From the NCBI RefSeq assembly GCF_002802965.1, contig NZ_NXGA01000001.1, forward strand, positions 62,001-126,000: a DNA stretch of 64,000 bases, written 5' to 3'. A program made the position numbers and the translations under genes. The DNA comes from Sporolactobacillus pectinivorans. GTDB lineage: Bacteria > Bacillota > Bacilli > Bacillales > Sporolactobacillaceae. The notes under the pieces were generated by a model. The model saw nothing but the letters and a program-made list of their open reading frames with translations, ran no database searches and was not told the origin of the DNA. Below, one piece after another: positions 17,481 to 25,959 of this stretch (positions are counted from its first letter, which is position 1; every line of letters starts with the position of its first letter).

Positions 17481-18251
17481 TCATTGATTTTTAATCCACT
17501 TGTTCACCAATTGCGCTTCTTTTCCATTTGTTTTCATTTTCTGCAGCACTTTATCAAACTGTGCCTTAAGCTTGCTGTTCTTCGGGAAAGCAACGCTGAT
17601 TGGATCAGCCTGTGTTTTTCCATTAAGTACAATCTTGAGCTGCTCCAGGCTTTTATCCTTGTTCGTGTACCCGTATGCAACCGTATCAACCGTAATAATC
17701 GCGTCTAATCGCTTCGCCTGTAAAGCAGCGACCATTTCATTGACCTTGTCCCAAGTTTGAACATGCATCGGAATCGTTTTATTCAGTTTTTGTGCCAATG
17801 CTGCCTGAGTCGAACCTAGCTGAACGCCGACATTCTTTCCTTTCAGGTCGGCAACAGATTTGATATTCGAATCCTTTCTTGTCAGCACAACCTGATAGGA
17901 TTCATAGTAAGTTTTTGAAAAATCGACCTGTTTCTCTCTGGCAGGCGTATCAACCATTCCTGCCATGACAAAATCAACCTGCTTACTGTTCAGCGCAGCA
18001 ATGAGCCCGCTGAAATCCTGATTCTTAATTTGCAAATTGTAACCCAGCTGATTAGCAATATATTTAGCCATGTCAAGATCAAATCCAACAATCTGATTGC
18101 CGTGCGCCGTATCAACCGATTCAAATGGCGGATAATCTGCACTTGTCCCCATTACAATTGTTTTTTTACTGCTACTTCCTGAGCTGCTGCTACAAGCGGT
18201 CAAGATAACAAGAAGGAAAGCAATCATCACTAATCCGGTTTTTTTCAACAT
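17481..18251 (-). CDS. Polar amino acid ABC transporter substrate-binding lipoprotein, island copy
   Basis: 256 residues. The signal peptide ends in a lipobox LTAC (LLVILTACSSSSG), so the mature protein is lipid-anchored outside the membrane. Family 3 solute-binding signatures are seen: PFESVDTAHGNQIVGFDLDM, GLIAALNSKQVDFVMAGM and KNVGVQLGSTQAA. These bind amino acids such as glutamine, arginine or cystine. The neighbouring guanidino enzyme suggests an arginine-like ligand, by inference. Confidence 0.92.
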   Translation of the reverse strand: MLKKTGLVMIAFLLVILTACSSSSGSSSKKTIVMGTSADYPPFESVDTAHGNQIVGFDLDMAKYIANQLGYNLQIKNQDFSGLIAALNSKQVDFVMAGMVDTPAREKQVDFSKTYYESYQVVLTRKDSNIKSVADLKGKNVGVQLGSTQAALAQKLNKTIPMHVQTWDKVNEMVAALQAKRLDAIITVDTVAYGYTNKDKSLEQLKIVLNGKTQADPISVAFPKNSKLKAQFDKVLQKMKTNGKEAQLVNKWIKNQ

Positions 18252-18327
18252 CTGTCAGTCGCCTCTTTAATTTTTTTATTTATTTTATCCCTTAATAGGA
18301 GAAAAAATATAAATTGAAAATCATGCT

Positions 18328-19989
18328 TTACAGGTTGCTGGTAAGGACACCCTCCGTCATCTCGCGGATCAGTCCGGGAAGCACTCCATAAGAATAAGGT
18401 TTATAGATACGCTCCATCCACGTATGCGCGCGTTTGCCATATACGCCCATATCAAGCACCGGAATGTTCAGCCCCCTTATGTTTTTAAGCGGAATACTGT
18501 ACGTGCGGCCCCATCCGGGAAAATTACTGACGATTTCTGCAGTCTCGTCCGCCGATTCACTCATCGCCAGATAGCTGCTGTCTGCGAGATATGGGAAAAA
18601 TCTTTTCTTGGCGAAGGTCTCTCCGGTCGCTTTTTCTGCTTTTTTCAGAATTTGGTCGACCAGCTCGTCACAGCGCTTTTCCCCCGCAATCTCTTTGCGC
18701 AGATAATTGTGCGGGCAATATGGCGGAGCGAAGAATACGATCACTTTCGGCCGTTTGTCTCCGATTTCCGATTCAAGCGCCTCAATGATTTTATAACTGA
18801 TCTGCCGAAAATCTTCGTTTGGATTGACGCGAACCACCTTTCTGGCTACTTCTTCGACATCGACACCTTTGGCCTTAGCTTTCTCCGCAAATTCACTGTA
18901 AGTCACGACTTCCGTCGACCAGTCGGGAAAATTGCCCTTCAGACCGCAGTTTTCAGAGAAGATAGCATATTGCTTTTCTAGAAAACTCTCCAAGCCGGAG
19001 CAGGCCTGTTCTGCAGTCTTTTTCAACTGGCCGAGTGCTTCTCCGGGAGATCGCTCATACAGAAAGTAATTAAAATAGAGATAAGTCGAACCGGCCGTCT
19101 GGACATTGTAAAAAGCTTTGCGGTCGCGTAGATACAGGCAGGACGGCGGCAGTACAACCTCGCCCGGAATATGCTCCGCGCAATCCATCTGGTTATTGAG
19201 TGCCTCGTTGATCCTGCTTGCGATCAGGGTAGGATCGATGCCAACCAGCGTTTCGCCTACATGGGTTTCACGGCCTCTGATGTAAAAGCAGCCAAGCAAT
19301 TTGCCGGCAGAGCCCGTATAAACGTATCGGTGCGAATCCCCCTTATAAAGCGGACTGACAAAATCCGCATTGATTGCCAGCTGATAGTTCAAGTGCTTTT
19401 CCTGTTTCAGCCGAATCAACTCATCTGTTGCTTCCATGATGCCTTCATGATCATTCTCTTCCACAGGATTAAACATGACGAGCAGGTTGCCTTTAAGCAA
19501 ACCGGGATGCTGTGAATAATAGAGCAGGTTGCTGAGGTGGACGGCATCCCCGCTTTTCATATCGAGTGCACCGCGGCCGAACAGCCAGTCTCCCGTCGCC
19601 GCATCCTTCTGGACATCGCTGTCTTTATCATAATTTTTAAAATACTCCTGCAGGAAATCAGGATCCAGTGCATGAGCTTCGATTGCACCGAAATCATCGA
19701 TGCCAACGGTGTCCATGTGTCCGTGATAAATGACTGTCCGGTCCGTTGGTTCTTCGCTTTCAAGCCACGCGAATACATTTTTTCTTCCCAACGAATCTTC
19801 TTTCAATGGCTGCGTCCAGACCCGTTCCGGATGTTTTTCAAAATATGGAAACGAACGGATAATCGACTCCAGTTTCCCGGCGATGTCCACTTCTCCAGAT
19901 GTTCCGTTGACACTCTTTACACCGACCAGTGCCCGAGCAATTTGTTCTATCTGTCCATCCTGCGGCAGGTCATTAATCTCCTGATACAT
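18328..19989 (-). CDS. M20-family metallohydrolase, RocB-like
   Basis: 553 residues, the size of RocB, the arginine-utilisation protein of Bacillus whose reaction is not established. Zinc-site residues are in IYHGHMDTVG (His 91, Asp 93), GRGALDMKSG (Asp 143) and FNPVEENDHEG (Glu 177/178). M20 enzymes hydrolyse amide bonds of N-acyl amino acids or dipeptides. It starts at ATG 19989, 14 bases after the guanidino-enzyme gene ends, and is followed by the importer, so the three should be co-expressed. The long insert with CLYLRDRKAFYN is shared with RocB, not with ArgE or DapE. Confidence 0.87.
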   Translation of the reverse strand: MYQEINDLPQDGQIEQIARALVGVKSVNGTSGEVDIAGKLESIIRSFPYFEKHPERVWTQPLKEDSLGRKNVFAWLESEEPTDRTVIYHGHMDTVGIDDFGAIEAHALDPDFLQEYFKNYDKDSDVQKDAATGDWLFGRGALDMKSGDAVHLSNLLYYSQHPGLLKGNLLVMFNPVEENDHEGIMEATDELIRLKQEKHLNYQLAINADFVSPLYKGDSHRYVYTGSAGKLLGCFYIRGRETHVGETLVGIDPTLIASRINEALNNQMDCAEHIPGEVVLPPSCLYLRDRKAFYNVQTAGSTYLYFNYFLYERSPGEALGQLKKTAEQACSGLESFLEKQYAIFSENCGLKGNFPDWSTEVVTYSEFAEKAKAKGVDVEEVARKVVRVNPNEDFRQISYKIIEALESEIGDKRPKVIVFFAPPYCPHNYLRKEIAGEKRCDELVDQILKKAEKATGETFAKKRFFPYLADSSYLAMSESADETAEIVSNFPGWGRTYSIPLKNIRGLNIPVLDMGVYGKRAHTWMERIYKPYSYGVLPGLIREMTEGVLTSNL

Positions 19990-20003
19990 AAAAGAACGCC
20001 TCT

Positions 20004-21005
20004 TTATCTTTTGTCATCCAGTTTATCGCGCTGAAGCACAAGGGACGAGCAGTGGATGCCTCCGCCCATCTTGTTCAGTTCATCCACCGGTATAGCAATC
20101 ACTTCGACACCCGCTTTTTCGAGTGCTTCAATCGTCCGCTTGCCAAGTGAAGTGAACAGTACTTTCCCCGGAGCGAGGCACAGGCAATTCGTGGTCATCG
20201 GCGGATCAAGCGGATCTGTGTAGATCAGCTGAATGCCCCGTTTCTGCAGATCCTGAAGGAACCAGTGCGGCAGGTTTGTCGGATCGACTAGTGCCTTGTC
20301 GACATCAACCATGTTAAACACTTCATCCAAGTGAATCATGCTCGACGGCAGGTCAACAACAATCAGCTCCATCCCTTGCCAGGAGAGAATCGCCCTCATC
20401 TGGTCAATGCCGGCCTGATTGACGCGGATCGAGCGTCCGGTGATCGCTGTCTTCCGGTCCAGCACCATGAAACTCCCGCCTTCGACAAAACCTTCTCCTT
20501 GGATGGATGCCAGCACCGGCATGCCGATTTTCGCCGCCGTTTTCAGCGTCCGGCGTGTTTCCCCGGTCCTAAACTTCAGAGCGAACCTGGCCAGAATCAA
20601 TCCACCGGGAATAACCATGCCGACATCTCGGGCGAACAGATTATTGGTCAGCAACTCCCCATCATCAATCATCGGGATAACGTCCACACCCTCTTTTTTA
20701 AGAATGAAAGTCATCCGGTCGTGCTGTTCCTGCATCTTAGCCAGATCGAGCGGTTCTTTGCTGAGACAATAGCTGACAATGCTCCCCTGGCTGTCACGCA
20801 GAATCCGTGCATGTGCTTCCGGTTCGTACTTTGCCTTATTCAACTCAAGGATTTCATCACCGGGACGATGAACGAACACTTTGCGGACTTTGCCGACTGC
20901 ATTGCTGTTCCCCCAGTCACTGCCCCAGTACTTTTCAAGCAGAGACCGGTCTTCAAAAGGCTGACGAATCATGTTCTCATCCAGAAATTTATGTAAAACC
21001 GACAA
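20004..21005 (-). CDS. Guanidino-group modifying enzyme (arginine deiminase / amidinotransferase superfamily)
   Basis: 333 residues of the pentein fold. Catalytic residues can be placed: Glu 175 in FVEGGSFMVL, His 225 and Asp 227 in MIHLDEVFNMV, and nucleophile Cys 319 in GGGIHCSSLVL near the C-terminus. FARDVGMVI supplies the N-terminal substrate Asp. Members convert arginine to citrulline and ammonia, hydrolyse methylarginines or transfer amidino groups. It is not a classic ArcA by length (about 410) or motif, and no arcB/arcC is nearby. TTG at 21005 is chosen with AAGGAG 8 nt upstream. First gene of the unit with the M20 hydrolase and importer. Confidence 0.87.
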   Translation of the reverse strand: MSVLHKFLDENMIRQPFEDRSLLEKYWGSDWGNSNAVGKVRKVFVHRPGDEILELNKAKYEPEAHARILRDSQGSIVSYCLSKEPLDLAKMQEQHDRMTFILKKEGVDVIPMIDDGELLTNNLFARDVGMVIPGGLILARFALKFRTGETRRTLKTAAKIGMPVLASIQGEGFVEGGSFMVLDRKTAITGRSIRVNQAGIDQMRAILSWQGMELIVVDLPSSMIHLDEVFNMVDVDKALVDPTNLPHWFLQDLQKRGIQLIYTDPLDPPMTTNCLCLAPGKVLFTSLGKRTIEALEKAGVEVIAIPVDELNKMGGGIHCSSLVLQRDKLDDKR

Positions 21006-21349
21006 ACTGATCACTCCTTAAGCTAAATAGCGTTGCTTGTGAAAATGACAAATCATGGAATAAAAGTTAACATTGATTTGTATATTCTCATCATAATATA
21101 AAAGAGAAAATTATGAAAATTAAATTACGTAATGCTATGTATCAGATTTTCTGATTGTTCAGGCCATAAATCATCCGATTTTTTAATTATTTTCTAACAT
21201 TGCGGCAATTCTATCACAAAAAGTTACCTTCCCGGATTAAAATCTCATACGGTAATTAAGTACATACTTATTTTTTCGTGCTCACAGGTCTTCTGTGTCA
21301 TATATTATGCCTGTAAAAATCAACAGTGTCATAATTTCTGACATATTCA
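21006..21349. other. Divergent control region between the guanidino-enzyme unit and the amidohydrolase
   Basis: AT-rich, no gene. On the minus side a TTTTATATTATG stretch near 21090-21105 could be a -10 region for the guanidino-enzyme unit, flanked by ATTTTCTC and GAGAATAT as an imperfect inverted repeat that might be a regulator site. Nothing else recognised. Confidence 0.35.
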
Positions 21350-21378
21350 TTGACTATTATCCATCTACGACGTATTAT
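21350..21378 (+). promoter_or_regulatory. Promoter of the guanine riboswitch / amidohydrolase transcript
   Basis: TTGACT at 21350-21355, 17-nt spacer, TATTAT at 21373-21378, starting transcription about 15-20 nt before the purine aptamer. Confidence 0.75.
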
Positions 21379-21402
21379 TAAAAACGTAAACTTCATCCTT
21401 TC

Positions 21403-21507
21403 TGTTTTCGTATATCCTTAATAATACGGTTTGAGGGTCTCTACCGAGGAACCGTAAATTTCCGGCTACGGAAAATGTGCATGCATATTTTTCGTAGCTC
21501 TTTTTTT
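21403..21507 (+). ncRNA. Purine (guanine-type) riboswitch with overlapping terminator, predicted ON switch
   Basis: The aptamer shows P1 5' strand TTTTCGT, P2 CCTTAA/TTTGAGG with loop AATACGG, the J2/3 block GTCTCTACC, P3 with loop CCGTAAA, and J3/1 GGCTAC. The base equivalent to position 74 is C (21466), the guanine-specific form. A terminator stem runs 21466-21497: CTACGGAAAATGTG pairs with CATATTTTTCGTAG, followed by CTCTTTTTTT. Its 5' arm is the J3/1 and P1 3' strand itself, so ligand-stabilised P1 and the terminator exclude each other. That predicts read-through when guanine is bound, as in the adenine pbuE switch. Consensus match is seen; direction is inferred. Confidence 0.92.
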
Positions 21508-21529
21508 GTCCACTTAAATCCGGAGGTGA

Positions 21530-22873
21530 ATGGGATTGGCAAAGTTATTGATAAAGAACGCCGAGATCGTCACAATGAATGCAAATGAGGATGTACTACA
21601 AGGAGATCTTCTGATCGACGGCAGTAAAATTTCGTCAATTGCACCGTCTATTGATGACAAGCATGCCGATCAGGTGATTGATGCTTCCGGCAGGACGGTT
21701 ATTCCCGGTTTTATTCAGACACATATCCATCTCTGCCAGACGCTCTTTCGTGGAAAAGCTGACGATCTTGAGCTTATGGACTGGCTGAGAACACGGATCT
21801 GGCCGCTTGAAGCCGCCCACGACGAAGATTCCATTTATGTGTCTGCTATGCTTGGCATCGGTGAGCTGATCGCCGGAGGATCGACAACGATTGTCGATAT
21901 GGAAACGGTGCATCACACGAATGAAGCTTTCGAAGCGATCGCAGAAAGCGGTATCCGTGCTCTGTCAGGTAAAGTGATGATGGATAAAGGTAAAGATGTA
22001 CCCGCCGGACTGCAGGAAAAAACCGAAGACTCCGTTCAGGAAAGTGTCAATCTGCTGGAAAAGTGGAACGGACACGATGATGGACGTATTCGATATGCCT
22101 TCGCTCCGCGTTTTGTTGTTTCCTGCACGGAACAGCTGCTCGTCCAGGTCCGTGATCTGGCGAACAAATATGGGGTATTCGTACACACTCACGCTTCGGA
22201 AAACCGCGGTGAAATCGCGATTGTCGAACAGGACACCGGGATGCGGAATATTGTCTACCTCGACCACATCGGCCTCGCCGGGAAAAGGTTGATCCTGGCG
22301 CACTGCATCTGGCTTACTGACGAAGAAAAGGAAATCATTCGCAGGCGCGGCGTTCATGTCAGCCACTGCCCGGGCTCCAACCTGAAGCTCGCTTCAGGCA
22401 TTGCATCAGTGCCGCAGATGACCGGAATGGGCATAAATATCGGACTGGGTGCAGACGGGGCCCCGTGCAACAATAACCTTGACATGTTTCATGAGATGCG
22501 GCTGGCCGCATTGATTCATAAACCGGCGAACGGACCAACCACGATGGACGCCCATCATATTTTCCGCATGGCAACGATCGACGGTGCTCATGCTGTCGGA
22601 ATGGGGAAAGAAATCGGTAGCCTCGAACCCGGTAAAAAAGCAGATCTGGCCATTCTCAATCTGAATCATTTCCACTGCAGCCCGTCATTCGGATCAGATC
22701 CAATTTCACGGATCGTCTATTCAGCCATTAGCACGGATGTGGAGACAACGATTATCAATGGAAAAATTGTTATGGAAAACCGGCAGATGAAAACTATTGA
22801 TAAAAATAGTGTTCTAAAAGAATCAGAACGTGCGATCAGCAGATTGATGAAACGGACAGGAATCCGGGTATAA
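21530..22873 (+). CDS. Zinc amidohydrolase (ATZ/TRZ / adenosine-guanine deaminase-like) under a guanine riboswitch
   Basis: 447 residues with the metal-dependent deaminase signature: THIHLC (His 65, 67), FVHTHASE (His 219, 221), LAHCIWL (His 258) and GLGADGAPCNNN (Asp 309). The fold and motifs match the SAH/MTA/5'-deoxyadenosine deaminase and 8-oxoguanine deaminase group, which release ammonia from a heterocycle. The guanine-type riboswitch in its leader argues for guanine or a close purine as substrate, making xanthine. GGAGGTG is 2 nt before ATG 21530; TTG at 21536 has better spacing. Monocistronic and divergent from the guanidino cluster. Confidence 0.87.
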   Translation: MGLAKLLIKNAEIVTMNANEDVLQGDLLIDGSKISSIAPSIDDKHADQVIDASGRTVIPGFIQTHIHLCQTLFRGKADDLELMDWLRTRIWPLEAAHDEDSIYVSAMLGIGELIAGGSTTIVDMETVHHTNEAFEAIAESGIRALSGKVMMDKGKDVPAGLQEKTEDSVQESVNLLEKWNGHDDGRIRYAFAPRFVVSCTEQLLVQVRDLANKYGVFVHTHASENRGEIAIVEQDTGMRNIVYLDHIGLAGKRLILAHCIWLTDEEKEIIRRRGVHVSHCPGSNLKLASGIASVPQMTGMGINIGLGADGAPCNNNLDMFHEMRLAALIHKPANGPTTMDAHHIFRMATIDGAHAVGMGKEIGSLEPGKKADLAILNLNHFHCSPSFGSDPISRIVYSAISTDVETTIINGKIVMENRQMKTIDKNSVLKESERAISRLMKRTGIRV

Positions 22874-22911
22874 GACATTAAAGAACATTTAATATCTAAT
22901 ATGACTTTTCT

Positions 22912-22941
22912 GGCCGGACAATACATGCTCGGTCTTTTCGT
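22912..22941 (+). terminator. Weak terminator-like hairpin after the amidohydrolase
   Basis: GGCCGG can pair with CTCGGTC through two G-U pairs across a 10-nt loop, followed by TTTTCG. Low stability. Confidence 0.3.
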
Positions 22942-23081
22942 TTGTCAGAATCAGGATCGAATCTTCTTCAGTGCGGATAATATGTCTTATTCTGAGCAGA
23001 ATAATTGAAAGGCTTTCAATTTGTTGATTTAATATAAGAGTAGTTAATAAACCAAATCGTTTATAAATAGGAGGGATTTAG

Positions 23082-23711
23082 ATGAGCCAGTTTGATCTGC
23101 CCGAACTCGAATTCGCACCGAATGCCCTGGAGCCTTACATTGATAAAGAAACAATGATTATTCATCACGACAAGCATCATCAAACATACGTCAATAACCT
23201 GAATGCAGCCCTCGACAAACACCCTGAACTAAAAGACCAGTCGCTGACCGATCTGGTGTCCGATCTGGAAAAGGTTCCTGAAGATATTCGGACAGCCGTA
23301 CGAAATAACGGCGGCGGGCATTATAATCACAGCCTGTTCTGGAAAATCCTGATTCCCGGCGGTGCGCATGAGCCCTCTGGTGGTCTGAAGGAAGCGATTG
23401 ACAGCCAGCTCGGCGGTATTGATCAATTTAAAGAGGCCTTTTCTGCCGCTGCTGCCGGACAATTCGGATCCGGTTGGGCCTGGTTGACCCTGGATCATCA
23501 AAACCGGCTGCGCGTTACAAGCACACCGAATCAGGACAGTCCAATGATGAACGGAGAAACGCCGCTGCTCGGTGTTGATGTCTGGGAACATGCCTACTAT
23601 CTTAAATACCAGAATAAGCGGCCGGAGTACATCAAAAATTTCTACAATGTTATAAACTGGGATTTCGTATCCGATGTCTATGAAAAAGTACTCAATAAAG
23701 CTGTTCAATAA
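23082..23711 (+). CDS. sodA: Superoxide dismutase, Mn/Fe family
   Basis: 209 residues converting superoxide to peroxide and oxygen in the cytoplasm. Metal ligands are in [13 protein letters not shown] (first His), [10 protein letters not shown] (second His) and [18 protein letters not shown] (Asp and His). [14 protein letters not shown] is the usual central segment. The N-terminus is a few residues longer than average, normal otherwise. ATG at 23082 follows AGGAGG with 7 nt spacing. It converges with an Fe-S-type regulator. Confidence 0.97.
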   Translation: MSQFDLPELEFAPNALEPYIDKETMIIHHDKHHQTYVNNLNAALDKHPELKDQSLTDLVSDLEKVPEDIRTAVRNNGGGHYNHSLFWKILIPGGAHEPSGGLKEAIDSQLGGIDQFKEAFSAAAAGQFGSGWAWLTLDHQNRLRVTSTPNQDSPMMNGETPLLGVDVWEHAYYLKYQNKRPEYIKNFYNVINWDFVSDVYEKVLNKAVQ

Positions 23712-23717
23712 ATTTAA

Positions 23718-23742
23718 GGAGACGCGGGCAGCGTCTCTTTTA
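23718..23742 (+). terminator. Terminator after sodA
   Basis: GAGACGC / GCGTCTC stem with a 5-nt loop, then TTTT. Confidence 0.8.
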
Positions 23743-24378
23743 CATATTTTTAAATTGGATCAAAAATCTGCAGTGCATTGCGCCATCCGCCCGGCACATG
23801 GTCCGCTCTACTGTATCCGCCCCAAGCACATCTTTAATCAGCTCTGTCTCCCGCATGCAGGCCATTTTAAACTGGCCGGCCACTTCAAAAATCGGACAGT
23901 TGTATTCAATGAGCACATAAGTTGCGTCATTGATTTTATGCAGCTGGCTCATGTAACCCCGCGTTTTCTGCAATTCATTCAGTTTCGATGCCTTTGCTCC
24001 ACGGGCAGTCTCACCACCCATTTCCTGCTCATACTCCAGAAAAAGCCGGGTTTTCCGCCTTTCAAATAGTTTTATAACCGCTTGCTCTCCATAAAGCTCT
24101 TCAATATCTTTTAAAAACTGAACGGCTATTGGGCCGTAGTTTTTAGGAAATAAATTTTCAGCTCTTTTGCCAAGAGAAAAGATCTGAACCGGCCGTCCCA
24201 CCGATCCCTTTTTATTCTCAACATGAACCAGCCCGTCTTTGATCAATACCGTCAGATGCTTCCGTACACCCATTTTAGTCATTTGCAATACATTTGCCAG
24301 ATCACAGACGGATAGTTCTTGCTTTTGCTTCAACAAGTGCATGATTTTACTTTTTGTCCCTGCCATCTTCACCGCCAT
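23740..24378 (-). CDS. SufR-like winged-helix regulator with Fe-S type cysteines
   Basis: 212 residues. The N-terminal helix-turn-helix LSVCDLANVLQMTKMGVRKH resembles DeoR/ArsR-like SufR. The C-terminal domain carries a cysteine set, EYNCPIFEVA (about 165), FKMACMRET (about 176), ERTMCRADG (about 194) and MHCRFLI (about 202), the arrangement that holds a [4Fe-4S] cluster in SufR. It probably senses Fe-S or redox status. Placed between sodA (convergent) and a cysteine-bearing YuzB-like gene (divergent), which are candidate targets. ATG at 24378 follows GGGGGC by 7 nt. Confidence 0.83.
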   Translation of the reverse strand: MAVKMAGTKSKIMHLLKQKQELSVCDLANVLQMTKMGVRKHLTVLIKDGLVHVENKKGSVGRPVQIFSLGKRAENLFPKNYGPIAVQFLKDIEELYGEQAVIKLFERRKTRLFLEYEQEMGGETARGAKASKLNELQKTRGYMSQLHKINDATYVLIEYNCPIFEVAGQFKMACMRETELIKDVLGADTVERTMCRADGAMHCRFLIQFKNM

Positions 24379-24481
24379 GATTTAAGCCCCCACATTGGCA
24401 TCGCTTGATTTTAAAAACCATTCGGTATATAAATTATAAAGTAATCATTTTATATTTTACTGTCAAGTCCGGGGTGAGCGT

Positions 24482-24733
24482 ATGAGCGATGGAATAGGTT
24501 TGATTTTGATTGAGCTGTGCGATTATAATCTGCTGACACCGCAGCATCTGAAAAATATTACCGCCCATCCTGAGGTGGCGGTTATGAGCTATGATTGTCT
24601 GAATGTCTGTGGCATGTGCACCCTGCGCCCTTTTGCCATTGTCAACGGACAGAGAATTTTTGCACCAACCGTGGATGAATGCCTCAAGAAAATCGAATTG
24701 AAAGTTGAAGAAGAACTGAGTCATCTTGAATGA
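24482..24733 (+). CDS. DUF1450 (YuzB-family) small protein
   Basis: 83 residues. The pattern SYDCLNVCGMCTLRPFAIVNG with three Cys (CxxxCxxC) and the following FAPTVDECL match the DUF1450/YuzB family of Bacilli, whose function is unknown; a thioredoxin-like ferredoxin fold is suggested for relatives. Start ATG 24482 has GGGGTGAG just upstream. It diverges from the SufR-like regulator, 103 bases apart, so a metal-cluster role under that regulator is plausible but unproven. Confidence 0.8.
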   Translation: MSDGIGLILIELCDYNLLTPQHLKNITAHPEVAVMSYDCLNVCGMCTLRPFAIVNGQRIFAPTVDECLKKIELKVEEELSHLE

Positions 24734-24879
24734 TGCTGGTGGGAACTGCGCAACTCTTCCAAATGGTTCTTTCTTTGTACTGTACTGACCAGTGAGTTGC
24801 CCCTAACCAAGCCGAGGCTGCTCCTGACACGGGCAAAAGCACTCCGAGTACATCTAAAAAGCACCTTTAACCCAGTATT

Positions 24880-25932
24880 TCAGTCGTTCACATACAAAAA
24901 TTTAATGCACACCGGATCAGGCACAGAAAGAGACGAATTGAGTTTCTCCAGCCGGCCTGTCGCAGCATCACGCTCAAACAGTACAAGATTTCCTGAATTT
25001 TGATTGGCGGTAACAAGAAACTGGCCCGATGGATCCAGTTCAAAATCACGGGGCCAGTTTCCACAAGTGGAAACCTGCTCGACTAAAGACAGCCGGCCAG
25101 CACCCGATTCTGTTCGGAATACAGCGATACTGTCAGCGCCGCGGTTTGCGGCATAGACAAACCTGCCATCCGAAGAAATTTTGACTGCGCTGCCCTGACT
25201 GTGTCCATGAAAATCATCAGGCAGAGCGCTGATCGTCTGAACGATCGAAAAACGGCCTGTTGAAGTATCAAAATAAAGGACGATGACTTCGGAACTGAGC
25301 TCCGACATCACATAAGCATATGGCGCGGTCGGATGGAAAATGATATGGCGCGGCCCTGTGCCTGGTGCAAAGGACAGCACATCCTCTTTAATCAGTTTTC
25401 CTCCGCCTTCCTTATAAGTGGTCAGCTGATCGGTGCCAAGATCGATTGCTATGATCAACTTCCCGTCCGGCGAGAAATCGGCAAAATGAACGTGCGGCCC
25501 TTCCTGTCTGCCCGGATCGCCGCCCGACCCCTCATGACGGTCAGTATCAGAAACATGAGTAAGGCCTGAAGCACCGCTGACGGGATAAAGATCCACCGTC
25601 CCCCTGTGGTAATTAGCAGACAGCACCAACCGGTTATTCTGATCCGTGCTGACATAACAGGGCGGCGCCCCCTCGGAAACCTGATCGCCAAGCTCATTCA
25701 ATTGCCCGCCGGAATCAATGGAAAAGGCTGCGATCCCGCCCATGCTGCCTCTTTTCATAACTGAGTAGAGATGATGGTTATCTCCACTCACGGCAAGATA
25801 AGTCGGATTGCCAAGTTTGGCCGCCAGCCCTTCCAGTGAAAGTGCTTTCTTCTCGGTATCGAGCGTAAAAGAGTAGATGCCCTCACTCTCGCCCTTGGTA
25901 TATGTACCAATATAACCCCTATGCAGACCCAT
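24880..25932 (-). CDS. pgl: 6-phosphogluconolactonase, seven-bladed propeller (lactonase) family
   Basis: 350 residues of the Pgl/YkgB beta-propeller type. Seen are GYIGTYTKGESEGIYSF at the N-terminus, GPHVHFADFSPDG and ATDLGTD-type IAIDLGTDQLTTY, GTGPRHIIFHP and NRGADSIAVF, with repeated blade strands. It hydrolyses 6-phosphogluconolactone in the oxidative pentose phosphate pathway. ATG at 25932 has CGGAGG 7-8 nt upstream. It is last of three close minus-strand genes, though the neighbours are functionally unrelated. Confidence 0.9.
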   Translation of the reverse strand: MGLHRGYIGTYTKGESEGIYSFTLDTEKKALSLEGLAAKLGNPTYLAVSGDNHHLYSVMKRGSMGGIAAFSIDSGGQLNELGDQVSEGAPPCYVSTDQNNRLVLSANYHRGTVDLYPVSGASGLTHVSDTDRHEGSGGDPGRQEGPHVHFADFSPDGKLIIAIDLGTDQLTTYKEGGGKLIKEDVLSFAPGTGPRHIIFHPTAPYAYVMSELSSEVIVLYFDTSTGRFSIVQTISALPDDFHGHSQGSAVKISSDGRFVYAANRGADSIAVFRTESGAGRLSLVEQVSTCGNWPRDFELDPSGQFLVTANQNSGNLVLFERDAATGRLEKLNSSLSVPDPVCIKFLYVND

Positions 25933-25959
25933 GGTTTTCCCCTCCGAGCTTTTAATTTT

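Noticed and set aside
20004..21005. Classic arginine deiminase ArcA
   Set aside because: About 80 residues shorter than ArcA and not next to arcB or arcC; listed as a general guanidino-modifying enzyme.
21403..21475. Adenine or 2'-deoxyguanosine riboswitch instead of guanine type
   Set aside because: The base at the position 74 equivalent is C, which excludes adenine; the J2/3 block is the standard purine form, so deoxyguanosine is less likely though not formally excluded.
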